Shown here: piece by piece, positions 48,127-58,979 of the stretch
Numbering within the stretch: position 1 is the stretch's first letter
Layout of the letters: every line of letters begins with the position of its first letter
DNA from: Bacillus sp. BA3
GTDB lineage: Bacteria; Bacillota; Bacilli; Bacillales; DSM-1321
Length of the DNA stretch: 64,000 nt
Direction: 5' to 3'
NCBI GenBank assembly: GCA_002835675.1
Contig: PIZR01000003.1
Span: forward strand, 186,001 to 250,000
Translations under genes and position numbers: made by a program
The notes under the pieces: generated by a model
The model's input: only the letters and a program-made list of their open reading frames with translations
Databases searched by the model: none
What the model was told of the DNA's origin: nothing

Positions 48127-48375
48127 TTATTTTTCCAAAAGCCTATTTAGAGCTGATTTATCAACGTTTCCGAATTGAACGATATCATCTTTCCATTCAA
48201 CGACAGGGATCATCAGCCCGAATTTCTCAAGCAAATCATCATCGGTGTGGATATCGATTTCTTTATAGCCTATGCCTGATTCCTCTTTCACTTCTTCAAG
48301 CACTTGCTTGGCTTTATCGCATAACGGGCATTTATCCCTACTATATAAAACAAAAGCATTTGATTCCAAAACCAC
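48127..48375 (-). CDS. Glutaredoxin-like thiol protein
   Basis: Small thioredoxin-fold protein (82 aa) of the glutaredoxin/DUF836 group. The active site CPLC is near residue 15, and the cis-proline loop MIPVVEW is near 56. It probably shuttles disulfides; partner unknown. The GTG start at 48375 has AAGGATG close upstream; a TTG two codons later is possible. Ten bases behind sigL, on the same strand, and this pairing is common in bacilli. Confidence 0.8.
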   Translation of the reverse strand: MVLESNAFVLYSRDKCPLCDKAKQVLEEVKEESGIGYKEIDIHTDDDLLEKFGLMIPVVEWKDDIVQFGNVDKSALNRLLEK

Positions 48376-48384
48376 TCATCCTTT

Positions 48385-49722
48385 TCAATCATATCTTTTT
48401 CGTTTAGATGAAGAAGGGATCCCTAATTGTTCCCGGTACTTGGCAACGGTTCGGCGTGCCAGGATAATTCCATGCTCTTCTTTCAACCGTTCTGCCAGGT
48501 CCTGATCCGAGAGCGGCTTTTGTTTATTTTCCCCATTGATGGCTGCCTGAAGGCTCTTTTTTGCCTGCATGCCCGACATATCCTCATCAAGGCCGACTGA
48601 CTGTAAAGAAGTAGTGAAAAATATCCTCATCTCTATCGTGCCAAATGGTGTCTGCACGTATTTCCCTTTGACCGCCCGGCTTACTGTGGACTCATGTATA
48701 CCAAGTTCGTCGGCGATTTCCTTCATCGTCATCGGTTTCAAATAGTTCAGGCCATGATGAAAGCACGCCGGCTGTTTATCGACGATGCACTGAATGACCT
48801 TCAATATAGTTTCTTTCCTCTGTTGGATCCCTCTGGATATCCATTGGTATTCCTGCCACTTATCCTGGATAAACCGTTGAACCCCCTGATCCTTATGGCT
48901 CTTCATACGGTTTAAATACCCTTTATCCACATTAAGATTAGGTGTGTTACCATCATAATTCCCGACAAGCAGCATACCATCCCGAACTTCCACGACCACA
49001 TCCGGCACTATATAAGAAGGTTTTTCCTGAAAAAAGAGTGATGCGGGTCGCGGGTTCAATGTCTGGACATAATCAAATACTTCTTGAATCTCCTTCATTG
49101 TAACACCGATTTTCTTACTTAGGTCTTTCCAGCGCTTTTCAGCAAAATCGAGGAAATGGTTTTCTATGATCGATTCTGCAAGCAGGTTCACCCCTTCTGC
49201 TTGCACCTGAAGCAAAAGGCACTCTTGAAGATTTCTCGCTCCAATTCCATGCGGCTCGAGTTCCTGTAAAATTGAGAGGCTTTCTTCCAAAACTATCCGA
49301 GATATACCAGGGATACATATGTCATCCAGCTCAGTCCTCAAGTAACCGTTTTCATCAAGGTTATGAATTAATAGCAGCAACGCCTTCTGCTGCTCACCGG
49401 TAAGTTGCTGGTGATTCACCTGGGACATGATATGCTGTTCAAGCGATATAGTATCTTCACTGATCTGTTCAATCCAATAGTTGGCATCATACGTATTCTT
49501 AAGGGTCCGTTTTCCCTTTTTCCGGTCAAAAGTTGGCTGAAATAAAGCCGATGTTGGCTGATCTATGGACAGTAATGGATTCTCCACCATTTTATTTTCT
49601 AAAAAAGCCGATAGCTCCTGCGAGGAATATTGCAGCAATGTAATAGCTTGCATAAGCTCCTGCGTCATTGCCATCTTTAATGTTTGCTGTTGAAAAAGTC
49701 CTGCTTTCATATTCATACTCAT
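48385..49722 (-). CDS. sigL: RNA polymerase sigma-54 factor
   Basis: Alternative sigma factor (445 aa) for enhancer-dependent promoters; in B. subtilis it runs levanase, arginine, isoleucine/valine and acetoin catabolism genes. Region I (Gln-rich, contact to activators) at about 1-50 with MTQELMQAITLLQYSSQELSAFL; core-binding domain about 80-240; HTH about 330-370; and the RpoN box ARRTVAKYRE near 432. ATG at 49722 chosen for GGAGGG eight bases upstream; the first frame start at 49746 lacks a site. A cre-like element lies upstream. Confidence 0.95.
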   Translation of the reverse strand: MSMNMKAGLFQQQTLKMAMTQELMQAITLLQYSSQELSAFLENKMVENPLLSIDQPTSALFQPTFDRKKGKRTLKNTYDANYWIEQISEDTISLEQHIMSQVNHQQLTGEQQKALLLLIHNLDENGYLRTELDDICIPGISRIVLEESLSILQELEPHGIGARNLQECLLLQVQAEGVNLLAESIIENHFLDFAEKRWKDLSKKIGVTMKEIQEVFDYVQTLNPRPASLFFQEKPSYIVPDVVVEVRDGMLLVGNYDGNTPNLNVDKGYLNRMKSHKDQGVQRFIQDKWQEYQWISRGIQQRKETILKVIQCIVDKQPACFHHGLNYLKPMTMKEIADELGIHESTVSRAVKGKYVQTPFGTIEMRIFFTTSLQSVGLDEDMSGMQAKKSLQAAINGENKQKPLSDQDLAERLKEEHGIILARRTVAKYREQLGIPSSSKRKRYD

Positions 49723-49783
49723 CGATTCATCCCTCCCCCACTCCATTTTACATTATCAGGAGAAAATTCTACACAAAAACCCA

Positions 49784-49797
49784 TGAAAACGCTTACG
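49784..49797 (-). promoter_or_regulatory. cre-like site upstream of sigL
   Basis: TGAAAACGCTTACG matches the cre consensus in all but the last base and lies about 60-75 bases before the sigL start. B. subtilis sigL is reported to be CcpA-repressed. The remainder of 49798-50038 shows no gene. Confidence 0.6.
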
Positions 49798-50038
49798 TTT
49801 TTTTCTGAATAGTTTATTTGTTTTAAATACTATATGTTAGAAATGCAAATTAAACAACTACTTTTATTGAAAAATCACCATTTTTCAATAGTGTGGGCGT
49901 ATATTTTCAAGACAGGGCTTACATTACAGGATCCGATGGAATATTACGGAAATCGACTGAATTCACCAAAAATTTTAGGGCCCCTCTTAAAAATGGCCAA
50001 TAAAAAATCCCCCACTTTATTAAGCAGAAGATTGGTAA

Positions 50039-50110
50039 TGCCCTCGGCAGGAATCGAACCTGCATTTCAAGCTTCGGAGGCTTGCGTTCTATCCGTTGCA
50101 CTACGAGGGC
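50039..50110 (-). tRNA. tRNA-Arg (anticodon CCG)
   Basis: 72-nt cloverleaf. Acceptor GCCCTCG/CGAGGGC, D-arm around GTGCAACGGATAGAAC, anticodon stem CAAGC/GCTTG with loop CTCCGAA giving anticodon CCG (reads CGG), T-arm GCAGG-TTCGATT-CCTGC, discriminator A. No encoded CCA. Single gene between sigL and clpP. Confidence 0.95.
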
Positions 50111-50318
50111 GTAATAGAAAATATTTTTTCAACAGACTTCATTATATGATAGATTCCCCTCCTTTGCAAGGGCTATCAGGTTTAAAACTTCGTCATTTGG
50201 GTATTATGGGTAATGTGGAAATTCATCCCTGTGCGGCATAATATATAAAGTAATCTATCGGAAAGGAGCCTTAGCCAGAAAATTGTCGAACAAATTATCC
50301 ATTATAGGGTTTGTTTTG

Positions 50319-50349
50319 TTTGACCTAAATTGACCAAAAAGTGTATCAT
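50319..50349 (+). promoter_or_regulatory. CtsR operator and promoter of clpP
   Basis: Heptads TTTGACC-TAA-ATTGACC (50319-50335) match the CtsR box in reverse orientation with one change. They overlap a TTGACC ... TATCAT pair 18 bases apart (50320-50349), so CtsR would block the promoter until heat or disulfide stress. Confidence 0.85.
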
Positions 50350-50399
50350 ACATACATAAAGAATTTAAATGATTCTCTTAATCGAAGGAGGAAATGAAC

Positions 50400-51008
50400 A
50401 TGAATTTAATTCCTACAGTTATCGAACAAACAAGTCGTGGGGAGCGTGCCTACGATATTTACTCCCGTTTATTAAAAGACCGGATCATTATGCTAGGAAG
50501 TGCAATTGACGATAATGTTTCCAACTCCATTGTTGCTCAATTACTATTTTTAGAAGCGGAAAATCCTGAAAAAGATATCACTCTATACATCAACAGCCCT
50601 GGCGGAAGCATCACTTCCGGTATGGCCATTTACGATACTATGCAATATATCAAACCTAATGTATCCACAGTATGCATCGGTATGGCCGCTTCCATGGGTG
50701 CTTTCCTATTGGCCGCTGGCGAAAAAGGCAAACGTTATGCGTTGCCAAACAGTGAGGTCATGATTCACCAACCACTTGGAGGAGCTCAAGGTCAAGCTAC
50801 GGAGATTGAAATTGCTGCCCGCCGTATCCTTCACTTGAAAGATAAACTGAACCAAATCTTGGCAGAACGTACTGGTCAACCTATTGAAGTCCTTCAAAGA
50901 GATACGGAACGTGATAACTTCATGACTTCCGAAAGAGCTCTTGAATATGGCTTGATCGACAAAGTCATCACGCGCAGCATCCTTGATGATAAAAAAGACT
51001 CTAAATAA
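50400..51008 (+). CDS. clpP: ClpP, ATP-dependent protease proteolytic subunit
   Basis: Serine peptidase (202 aa) that forms a double-heptamer chamber fed by ClpC, ClpX or ClpE. Catalytic triad: Ser98 in [10 protein letters not shown], His123 in VMIHQPLGG, and Asp at about 172 in DTERDNF. The N-terminus [10 protein letters not shown] fits B. subtilis ClpP; the ATG at 50400 is eight bases after GGAGG and is preferred over the one at 50394. CtsR site and promoter precede it, and a strong terminator follows. It will also degrade proteins carrying the tmRNA tag. Confidence 0.97.
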   Translation: MNLIPTVIEQTSRGERAYDIYSRLLKDRIIMLGSAIDDNVSNSIVAQLLFLEAENPEKDITLYINSPGGSITSGMAIYDTMQYIKPNVSTVCIGMAASMGAFLLAAGEKGKRYALPNSEVMIHQPLGGAQGQATEIEIAARRILHLKDKLNQILAERTGQPIEVLQRDTERDNFMTSERALEYGLIDKVITRSILDDKKDSK

Positions 51009-51022
51009 TCATGTAACAACCG

Positions 51023-51061
51023 GCTCCGGAGAACGCCTTTAGCGACTTCCGGAGCTTTTTT
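51023..51061 (+). terminator. Terminator of clpP
   Basis: GCTCCGGA/TCCGGAGC stem, 17-base loop, T6. Confidence 0.88.
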
Positions 51062-51070
51062 GCATAATGA

Positions 51071-51101
51071 AAAAAAAGGATGCTCTTTTAAGCATCCTTT
51101 T
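51071..51101 (-). terminator. Terminator after crh
   Basis: AAAGGATGCT/AGCATCCTTT stem with T-runs on both strands, just past the crh stop. Confidence 0.85.
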
Positions 51102-51104
51102 CTT

Positions 51105-51362
51105 TTAACCCTCTTGCTGAACAAACTCTTCCAATGCCTCTAACGCTTCTTTTTCATCGCGTCCTTCGACGATTAACTTCACGGTCACGCCAGAACTGAT
51201 GGCAAGGCTCATTAACCCCATTATACTTTTTGCGTTCACTTTCTTTCCTTCTTTTTCAAGAAAAACATCTGAATGAAAGCGGTTAGCTTCTTGTACAAAA
51301 AGAGCTGCCGGCCGCGCCTGCAAACCCGTTTTCAATTTTACCTCAACTTGTTTTTCCACCAT
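51105..51362 (-). CDS. crh: Crh, HPr-like catabolite corepressor
   Basis: HPr paralogue (85 aa) that cannot phosphorylate sugars because the usual His15 is Gln15 (KTGLQARPAALF). It keeps the regulatory Ser46 (VNAKSIMGLMSL) that HPr kinase phosphorylates. P-Ser-Crh helps CcpA bind cre sites such as those seen at tctC and sigL. Last gene of the yvcI-rapZ-yvcK-whiA-crh unit; 20 bases separate it from whiA. Confidence 0.95.
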   Translation of the reverse strand: MVEKQVEVKLKTGLQARPAALFVQEANRFHSDVFLEKEGKKVNAKSIMGLMSLAISSGVTVKLIVEGRDEKEALEALEEFVQQEG

Positions 51363-51382
51363 CTTGATCTCCCCTGTTAGCT

Positions 51383-52336
51383 TTATTTTTTCGCAGCAAT
51401 AGCCTCTCCCCCACGGAGCCTGTCAGCTATTTCATCAATCTTACGTAATCGGTGATTAATCCCGGATTTACTGATTGTTCCCCCAGAAACCATTTCCCCA
51501 AGTTCCTTTAAGGTTATATCCTGAAACGCAATCCTAAGCTCCGCAATTTCCCGAAGCTTATCCGGTAAAATGCCTAATCCCACCGTATCCTCGATATAAT
51601 GGATATTTTCAACCTGGCGTAATGAGGCCCCAATCGTTTTGTTCAAATTGGCTGTTTCACAATTCACAAGCCGATTCACTGAATTACGCATATCACGGAC
51701 GATCCTTACATCTTCGAACCTTAATAAAGCTGAATGGGCGCCAACTATACTTAAAAACTCGGCAATCTTTTCGGCTTCTTTCAAATAAATGATATACCCT
51801 TTCTTGCGTTCAAGAGTTTTGGCCTTCAAGCCAAACTTATTCATTAGCTCACAAAGGGCATCATTGTGCTCTTTATAAAGTGAGAAAATTTCAAGGTGAT
51901 AGGAAGACGTTTCCGGATTATTCACCGAACCTCCCGCAAGAAATGCACCTCTTAGGTAAGAACGCTTACAGCATTTCTTCCCAACAATAGTATCGGATAT
52001 AGCATGGAGAATTTCAAATCCATCGCCTAAAATTTCCAAATCGGTTAAAACCCGCTGCCCTCCAGATGACATCCTGACAATATATACATTATTCTTTTTA
52101 AGCTTCATCTTTTTACGGACCAACAGCTCGACCTGGACCTCATAACTTTTTTTCAGCAGCGTATAAATCCTTCTGGCAATCGCAGCATTCTCAGTTTGAA
52201 TATCCACAACAAGCTTCCGATTAGAAAATGAAAGGGATCCGTTCATCCGGATAAGCGCACACAATTCCGCTTTACCGCAGCAATCCTTTCCCTCTAATGT
52301 AGTAAGCTCTTTTTTCGTTTCTGAAGCAAAAGACAT
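51383..52336 (-). CDS. whiA: WhiA, DNA-binding cell-division regulator
   Basis: Protein (317 aa; B. subtilis WhiA/YvcL 316) combining a LAGLIDADG-like N-terminal fold with a C-terminal HTH ([28 protein letters not shown]). In B. subtilis it influences FtsZ assembly and chromosome segregation. Conserved N-terminus [16 protein letters not shown] and [26 protein letters not shown] near 127. ATG at 52336 follows GGGGGTG; five upstream codons were dropped. Lies between yvcK and crh. Confidence 0.95.
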   Translation of the reverse strand: MSFASETKKELTTLEGKDCCGKAELCALIRMNGSLSFSNRKLVVDIQTENAAIARRIYTLLKKSYEVQVELLVRKKMKLKKNNVYIVRMSSGGQRVLTDLEILGDGFEILHAISDTIVGKKCCKRSYLRGAFLAGGSVNNPETSSYHLEIFSLYKEHNDALCELMNKFGLKAKTLERKKGYIIYLKEAEKIAEFLSIVGAHSALLRFEDVRIVRDMRNSVNRLVNCETANLNKTIGASLRQVENIHYIEDTVGLGILPDKLREIAELRIAFQDITLKELGEMVSGGTISKSGINHRLRKIDEIADRLRGGEAIAAKK

Positions 52337-52403
52337 CCATTTCACCCCCAATCGAACGCAGGTAGTCTATTTTTATCAATCAAAAAACCGTCCCCGCTTA
52401 TAT

Positions 52404-53390
52404 CTACGGTGCAATGTGGCTTTTTGTTTCATTTACAAGCATATTATAGAGCAAATCCGCCACTTTTTTCGTGTCATGGCGTATTACATTCCCTTCATAG
52501 CTGAAAATGCGTTCTTGTATGATTTCAAGCCCCATCATTTTTAAGCTTTCCACATCATACATGACCGGTTTAGCATATTCAGCTTGATAGCGTTGCTGAA
52601 TTTCGGTTGGTATTTCCTCATTATTAACAAGTATCCTGTCAATATATGCATTTCCCATATGGTCATATATCGCTTTTATATGATCGCTCGCGCTATAATC
52701 CAGCGTCTCTCCGGCTTGTGTCATCAAATTGCAAATGTACACCTTCTTCGCCTTCGAACGGGCAACCTCTTCTCCTAAACCAGGAACAAGTAAGTTAGGC
52801 AGAATGCTAGTATATAGACTCCCTGGACCTATGACAATAAGATCTGCCTGTTTGATTTCCTGGAGAGTTTCACTGAGCGGCTTTATATGATGAGGAGACA
52901 GAAATACTTTTTTTATTTTCTTTCCTGAGAAGGGGATCTTGGATTCGCCTGTAACAATCGTTCCGTCCTCCATCTCCGCATGGAGAACCACACTTTGGTT
53001 GGCCGCCGGAAGCACTTTACCGCGGACATTAAGAAATTTACTCATTTCCTGGATCGCATGGACGAAATCCCCGGTCAGCGAGGTCATTGCCGCCAGTATC
53101 AAATTCCCCAGCGAATGCCCGGACAACTCATTTTTACTCTGAAAGCGATGTTGAAACATTTGTTCAACAAGGGGCTCTACATCCGATAACGCAGCCAGCA
53201 CGTTACGAATGTCACCCGGAGCGGGAATATCCATATCCTCGCGAAGGCGGCCTGAACTTCCACCATCATCAGCTACCGTTACGATTGCCGTTATATCAAC
53301 CGGATGCTTCTTTAACCCTCTCAACAAAACGGGAAGGCCGGTTCCCCCTCCAATGATCACAACCTTAGGTTGTTTCTTTTTATCTAACAT
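52404..53390 (-). CDS. yvcK: YvcK/GlmR, gluconeogenesis and cell-shape factor
   Basis: CofD-like protein (328 aa) that binds UDP-GlcNAc and stimulates amino-sugar precursor synthesis; it is needed for normal shape on gluconeogenic carbon. [18 protein letters not shown] at the start and [25 protein letters not shown] near 40 are family hallmarks; [13 protein letters not shown] follows. Overlaps the end of rapZ by 11 bases. Confidence 0.95.
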   Translation of the reverse strand: MLDKKKQPKVVIIGGGTGLPVLLRGLKKHPVDITAIVTVADDGGSSGRLREDMDIPAPGDIRNVLAALSDVEPLVEQMFQHRFQSKNELSGHSLGNLILAAMTSLTGDFVHAIQEMSKFLNVRGKVLPAANQSVVLHAEMEDGTIVTGESKIPFSGKKIKKVFLSPHHIKPLSETLQEIKQADLIVIGPGSLYTSILPNLLVPGLGEEVARSKAKKVYICNLMTQAGETLDYSASDHIKAIYDHMGNAYIDRILVNNEEIPTEIQQRYQAEYAKPVMYDVESLKMMGLEIIQERIFSYEGNVIRHDTKKVADLLYNMLVNETKSHIAP

Positions 53391-54279
53391 CTGCTTTCCC
53401 CTTACTTTTTTCGATATCGCGATGTGATACTTGAACCCTGTAATCCTTCTTGAAGTGGTTTGAAATATACTCCGTCAATGCTACAGAACGGTGCTGACCG
53501 CCTGTACACCCTATCGCAACAACAAGCTGTGCTTTTCCTTCACGTTTATAATATGGAAGCATGAATGCAAGCAAATCGGTCACTTTTTCCAAGAATTTTT
53601 GCGTCTCACTCCATTTTAAAACGTAACTCGACACTTCCTGTTCCAAGCCAGTCCTTGGCCTCATATGGTCAATATAATATGGATTTGGCAGGAAGCGTAC
53701 ATCAAACACAAGGTCGGCATCTATGGGTAGACCATGCTTGAACCCGAACGACATGACATTGACTGTAAAACCGACACTTTTATCGGCAGAAAACTCCGAA
53801 GCGATTTTCTCCCTCAATTCGCGCGGTTTCAGTTGGGAAGTATTAAAGATCAGCTGGGCCCTTCCCTTCAATTCGTCCAATAGTTCCCGCTCCATTTTAA
53901 TGCCTTCCAATGGCCGGCCTAATGGAGCAAGCGGATGGGTCCTTCTCGTTTCCTTATATCTTCGGACCAAGGAATCGTCATCAGCTTCAAGAAAAAGGAT
54001 TCTTGGTGATACTGCAGCTGAATCCGTTAAATTATCCAGTGCAAGAAATAAGGAATCAAAAAACTCCCTACCCCTCAAATCCATGACAAGAGCCACTTTA
54101 TTCATCTTATTCCCTGAGTCCTTCATTAACTCCAAAAACTTTGGCAATAGCGTGGGCGGCAAATTATCGACGCAAAAAAAGCCGAGGTCTTCAAAACTTT
54201 GAACCGCCACTGTCTTACCCGCTCCGGACATTCCGGTAATGATGACCAATTGCGTTTCACTGATCTGCCCTGTACTCAT
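53380..54279 (-). CDS. rapZ: RapZ/YvcJ-type nucleotide-binding protein
   Basis: P-loop protein (299 aa; B. subtilis YvcJ 295). The Walker A motif GMSGAGKT is near residue 16, followed by FCVDNLPP near 36. The C-terminal domain carries [13 protein letters not shown] near 260. In E. coli RapZ controls glucosamine-6-phosphate synthase through small RNAs; in bacilli it affects competence and its molecular role is less clear. GGCGGAG precedes the ATG. Overlaps yvcK. Confidence 0.95.
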   Translation of the reverse strand: MSTGQISETQLVIITGMSGAGKTVAVQSFEDLGFFCVDNLPPTLLPKFLELMKDSGNKMNKVALVMDLRGREFFDSLFLALDNLTDSAAVSPRILFLEADDDSLVRRYKETRRTHPLAPLGRPLEGIKMERELLDELKGRAQLIFNTSQLKPRELREKIASEFSADKSVGFTVNVMSFGFKHGLPIDADLVFDVRFLPNPYYIDHMRPRTGLEQEVSSYVLKWSETQKFLEKVTDLLAFMLPYYKREGKAQLVVAIGCTGGQHRSVALTEYISNHFKKDYRVQVSHRDIEKSKGKADVR

Positions 54280-54324
54280 AGTTTCTCCGCCCCCATGTAT
54301 AGCAATCTTTTTTATATGTGAAAA

Positions 54325-54783
54325 TTAACCTGGATCCAATCGGTAAGAAAGTAGTTTAAACTCAGGTGTATAGGTAAAGGTTCCATAAATGATCCCAGTT
54401 CCATGAACCATATAGTCCAGGATGTGAAAATCACCTTCAGCCATCATCAGCTTTTTAACATCTTCGACCGGATGCCAGCTAAGTTCCCCTTCTTCACAAA
54501 CATCAACATTTACACCATCGGAATCCGTTGCAAAGAAAGTGAACATCATCCATTCCGACAATACCTTATCTCCGTCCTTCATAATGAAGGTGAAAATACC
54601 TTTGATGGAAGGGTTTTTTAAATACACGCCCGTTTCTTCACGATATTCCCTAATACAAGCATCGCGTACAGATTCCCCAGGCTCCATCTTTCCGCCTGGA
54701 GCTACCCACCATCCGCGTCTAGGCTTTTTCAATAAGAGGATTTGATTATCCTTGATCAATACACAGTTTGTGACACGTTGCAC
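54325..54783 (-). CDS. yvcI: NUDIX hydrolase YvcI
   Basis: Nucleoside-diphosphate-type pyrophosphohydrolase (152 aa). The Nudix box reads GGKMEPGESVRDACIREYREETG near residue 30, with all metal-binding Glu residues present. RPR-GWWVAPGG is typical of the YvcI subgroup. The GTG at 54783 is six bases after GAGGTG and gives an MQRVTNC start like the B. subtilis protein; the GTG at 54792 lies on the ribosome site. Substrate not determined by sequence. First gene of the yvcI-crh operon. Confidence 0.88.
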   Translation of the reverse strand: MQRVTNCVLIKDNQILLLKKPRRGWWVAPGGKMEPGESVRDACIREYREETGVYLKNPSIKGIFTFIMKDGDKVLSEWMMFTFFATDSDGVNVDVCEEGELSWHPVEDVKKLMMAEGDFHILDYMVHGTGIIYGTFTYTPEFKLLSYRLDPG

Positions 54784-54973
54784 GTTCTTCACCTCAATTG
54801 GCTCTGCTCGACTATAGAAACCTTCACCCCCGTGTTGAAGAGATTCAGTTTATATCCTTAAACCGCCGCTAGATATCCATTTGGCGATTTACAAATGCTA
54901 ATAGTTCAAACAAGTTGTATTTTTCATCTTCTTACCATTATGAAAGATATATATATGTTTAGTATATCTTAAC

Positions 54974-55002
54974 ATTATACTATTTTTGAAATGAGCTAAC
55001 AA
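54974..55002 (-). promoter_or_regulatory. Promoter of the yvcI-rapZ-yvcK-whiA-crh operon
   Basis: TTGTTA and TATAAT exactly 17 bases apart on the minus strand, about 190 bases before yvcI. The rest of 54793-55339 has no gene, only the trxB terminator. Confidence 0.7.
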
Positions 55003-55192
55003 TAAAGTAAACTTCCTGCATTGGGGGAATATTCATTCCCAAGGAATCACGGAGATAGGCCTTTATCCTGCATAACTCCTATTCTTCTCCACTTTCGCTG
55101 CCTAAATGCAAAGGGCGGACTTACTTCTCATTAAAAATCATTTGGTACATCCTAAAAATTGGAACTAAAGATTCAGTCTTAAAGCAGGAAAC

Positions 55193-55228
55193 AAAAAAAA
55201 AGGACACAGAAACTTAATCTGTGTCCTT
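55193..55228 (-). terminator. Terminator of trxB
   Basis: Perfect AAGGACACAGA/TCTGTGTCCTT stem with a T9 run on the minus strand, about 110 bases past the stop. Confidence 0.85.
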
Positions 55229-55339
55229 AAACGTTTATAATTAAAGGGGGTCAACTTCTATCCATACTATACCCAATCATTATTTCACGCGTGTTACAAC
55301 ATCGTTAAAACGGAATTACGATTGTATATTCTAGTGAAA

Positions 55340-56347
<1,008 letters not shown>

Positions 56348-56390
56348 CTATTATCCTATATAACAAATAATTTTTCGTCCAAATATCTGC

Positions 56391-57893
56391 TCATCCAAGC
56401 AGGGTTTGAACCAACTTTACGTACTTTGATAAGGTGGACACGGATATGAAATGTTTGTCTGCGATTGCCTGTTTGCTCGCCTTCTCATTTTTAAGCTGAT
56501 TCCACACGTACTCCACCGCTGATGCCCATCCTGCTGGATTATTTAGCTTTTGCTCTGATTTCACCGCTTCGATGAAGACGGAAAACCACATTAAATACAG
56601 CCCGGCTTCATTTAATTGTATCGGTTGGAAATGCTGATATAATAACTCAGCTGTGCGATCGGCAAAATCAATCGGTGTTAATTGACGATCTTTAGCAGGA
56701 GCTTGAACAAGTTCAGCATAATCACGTTCCAAATCAGTGAAATTCTGATTAAGGTTGAGGACCTGGTTTTTCAATAGCTTCTGTTTATGAACCGAATGTT
56801 TCAGAAGGAAAATGGCAAACAGCCTTTCTTCAATGAATTCACTTTCCAGCCTTTTTATAATAGAAGGAAAATGATGTTCAAAACCATCTGAAGTTGCATT
56901 CATATCTCCCCAAGGCTCCATGCCTTCCTTTTCCGGGTTCATTTCCACGACCTTTTTCCATGCCTTTTTGGCAGCCTGATCATGGCCTAGGTGGTAAGCG
57001 GAAATGGTTAACCAATAGTAGAAGGTTCCATCTCCCTCGAACCCTTGCCTTTGCAGTACTTTCAACCATTTATATGCAGAAGCATAGTTTCCTATCAAAG
57101 CGAAGGTCGCTCCAAGCTTGAAACGATGTTCGGATAGCATCGGCCTAATTTTCTCCAGCATGTGTATGAGCTCTTCAACCTTCTCTTCATCTTGTTGATA
57201 ATGATGAAAAACAACAAGGTTACAAAGCGCATGCAGGTTTCCTGGACTTTTTTCCAGTACCTCATCAAGTGTTGCAAAGGCGTCATTTACTTGACCAAGA
57301 TAGAAATAGGCAAGTGCCAGGTTATTATAAGCGGACCAGTAATCCTCGTACTCGGCAATCGTCTCTTTCAATACTTCGATTGCCTTTGGAAAATTGCCTG
57401 ATTCAAGGTACTCACGGGCTTGTTCCTGTTTGGTAATGAGTCCATCATGCTTAAAGGGATTTTCTTCTGACTCATCCGACTCAAAAGTTATCAGTTCAAG
57501 CAGGTCCTCTGCGTCATCGCTGAACTCCCCGTCTTCTTCTTTATCAAGATAAGCACTGGCGTGACGATAAGCCTCCTTGAACATGCCTAAGTGGGCATAA
57601 TTATTCGCCAGGAAGTAATGACATTCCGACATATAGGGATCCATCACATCCAAGATGTTTTCCAAGAGGTTGTTTGAATAATTATATTCTCCGATTTCCG
57701 AGCAAGTGATTGCCAATTGACAGGCTATCATCGGTTCAGCGGGTTCAAGTTCCAGCGCACGTTCCAGGTATTTTTTTGATTTAGGTAGTTCTCGTCTATG
57801 ATAAGCTTTTAAACCCTTGGTGAAATAATATTCACCTGTTGGGTGAAAAGTTAGAATTTTTGCCTGTTGGCCAAATTTAGAGTCTTTACTCAT
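56391..57893 (-). CDS. yvcD: TPR-repeat protein YvcD
   Basis: Large cytosolic protein (500 aa; B. subtilis YvcD 484) with about seven TPR units over residues 20-330 (KGLKAYHRRELPKSKKYLERALELEP, AYNNLALAYFYLGQVNDAFATLDEVLEKSPGN and others). The C-terminal helical domain ends with a HTH-like ASKQAIADKHFISVSTLSKYVKLVQ. Function unknown; its fixed place before trxB is the main clue. ATG at 57893 lies five bases after GGAGG; 24 extra codons lack a site. Confidence 0.85.
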   Translation of the reverse strand: MSKDSKFGQQAKILTFHPTGEYYFTKGLKAYHRRELPKSKKYLERALELEPAEPMIACQLAITCSEIGEYNYSNNLLENILDVMDPYMSECHYFLANNYAHLGMFKEAYRHASAYLDKEEDGEFSDDAEDLLELITFESDESEENPFKHDGLITKQEQAREYLESGNFPKAIEVLKETIAEYEDYWSAYNNLALAYFYLGQVNDAFATLDEVLEKSPGNLHALCNLVVFHHYQQDEEKVEELIHMLEKIRPMLSEHRFKLGATFALIGNYASAYKWLKVLQRQGFEGDGTFYYWLTISAYHLGHDQAAKKAWKKVVEMNPEKEGMEPWGDMNATSDGFEHHFPSIIKRLESEFIEERLFAIFLLKHSVHKQKLLKNQVLNLNQNFTDLERDYAELVQAPAKDRQLTPIDFADRTAELLYQHFQPIQLNEAGLYLMWFSVFIEAVKSEQKLNNPAGWASAVEYVWNQLKNEKASKQAIADKHFISVSTLSKYVKLVQTLLG

Positions 57894-58160
57894 GTAATCC
57901 TCCATCTTCAAGTTGATTAACCATAGTATTATAACATATTGGAGTAAATTTGCCGAACAATTCAAGAAAATGGAAAAAGGGAATCACCATGCTTTCTTCA
58001 AGAAAAAATTGAGGTATATTCCTAGTCAAATGGGGAGCCAGGATTGATCTCGTTGTCGTAAATACACACAAAAGGGGTTGGGAAATATCTCTTTCATGTT
58101 CCCGAACAAAGCAACACCTTGAAATCTCAGATATGGTTTCTACCAAAAGTTTGTAGCAAA

Positions 58161-58313
58161 AGTTGATTGGGGCGGTTGTGCGAGACTCCGGCGGGAAAAG
58201 CGGGTGCCTGGATCGATAATCAACGTCCAAATTGTACAAGCCATAAAAAAACTGAAGAGAAACTTGACTTTCATCGAGTTTGTCTTCAGTCTGAGCCCTC
58301 CTTGACGGAGGGC
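58161..58313. repeat. Dispersed Bacillaceae hairpin repeat between yvcD and hisIE
   Basis: Starts AGTTGATTGGGGCGGTTGTG, continues through CGAGACTCCGGCGGGAAAAG, and includes AATCAACGTCCAAATTG. It ends in the 40-base hairpin 58251-58290 and a 7-bp GCCCTCC/GGAGGGC stem (58295-58313). I recognise the CGAGACTCC-GCGGGAAAAGCG core as a repeat common in Bacillaceae genomes; this copy looks internally deleted. The rest of the 57894-58322 gap shows no gene. Confidence 0.65.
58244..58313 (-). terminator. Repeat-derived terminator of the histidine operon
   Basis: On the minus strand the GGAGGGC stem is followed by an ACTGAAGA.../...TCTTCAGT hairpin with T7 after it, 10-80 bases past the hisIE stop. The second hairpin belongs to the dispersed repeat. 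Confidence 0.7.
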
Positions 58314-58322
58314 ACTTACCAT

Positions 58323-58979
58323 TCATTCAGTTTCTTTCGGTTCATCCTTATCGGCATGTCTAGCCTTCAATACATCAAGCACTGCTTGGAAAGGCAACTC
58401 CTGCTCCTGAAGAAGAACGAATAAGTGATAGAGGAGATCGGCACTTTCCATCGAAAGTTCCTCTGCATCGCGGTTCTTAGCAGCAATGATCACTTCTGCC
58501 GCTTCTTCACCGACTTTTTTCAGGATCTTATCAACGCCCTTTTCGAATAGATAGGTAGTATATGAACCCTCAGGCATTTCCGATTTTCTTCTTTCAATCA
58601 ATTTTTCCAATTCCGTCAAGAAAGTCACATTCGCCTTCACGTCTTGTCCGGCTTCACCGTTTTGGTAAATCGTTTCGCTAAAACAGCTTGTTGCCCCTGT
58701 ATGGCACGCAGGCCCTGCAGGAACGACCCGAACGACCAATGCATCTTGATCGCAGTCATACTTCATTTCGATGATTTTCTGGGTATTACCGCTGGTTGCT
58801 CCTTTATGCCATAATTCATTGCGCGAACGGCTGAAGAAAACCGTTTCACCTTTTTCAATCGACAATTGCAGTGATTCTTGATTCATATAAGCAAGTGTCA
58901 GCACTTCGCCGGTTCCTGCATCTTGAATAATCGCCGGTATCAGGCCTTTTTCGTCGTATTTAATAGTTTCAAGATTCAT
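58323..58979 (-). CDS. hisI: HisIE, phosphoribosyl-AMP cyclohydrolase / phosphoribosyl-ATP pyrophosphatase
   Basis: Fused enzyme (218 aa) catalysing steps 2 and 3 of histidine synthesis. HisI half about 1-110 with [11 protein letters not shown] and the zinc site DCDQDAL ... [11 protein letters not shown]; HisE half about 115-215 with [15 protein letters not shown] and the SADLLYHL helix. Last gene of the operon; start overlaps hisF stop by four bases. Confidence 0.96.
   Translation of the reverse strand: MNLETIKYDEKGLIPAIIQDAGTGEVLTLAYMNQESLQLSIEKGETVFFSRSRNELWHKGATSGNTQKIIEMKYDCDQDALVVRVVPAGPACHTGATSCFSETIYQNGEAGQDVKANVTFLTELEKLIERRKSEMPEGSYTTYLFEKGVDKILKKVGEEAAEVIIAAKNRDAEELSMESADLLYHLFVLLQEQELPFQAVLDVLKARHADKDEPKETE

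Noticed and set aside
49834..50241. 135-codon plus-strand frame
   Set aside because: It runs straight through the antisense of tRNA-Arg and has no ribosome site; the middle of the product is translated tRNA sequence.
57886..58326. 146-codon minus-strand frame between yvcD and hisIE
   Set aside because: Mostly translated dispersed repeat and hairpins; overlaps both neighbours and lacks a start context.
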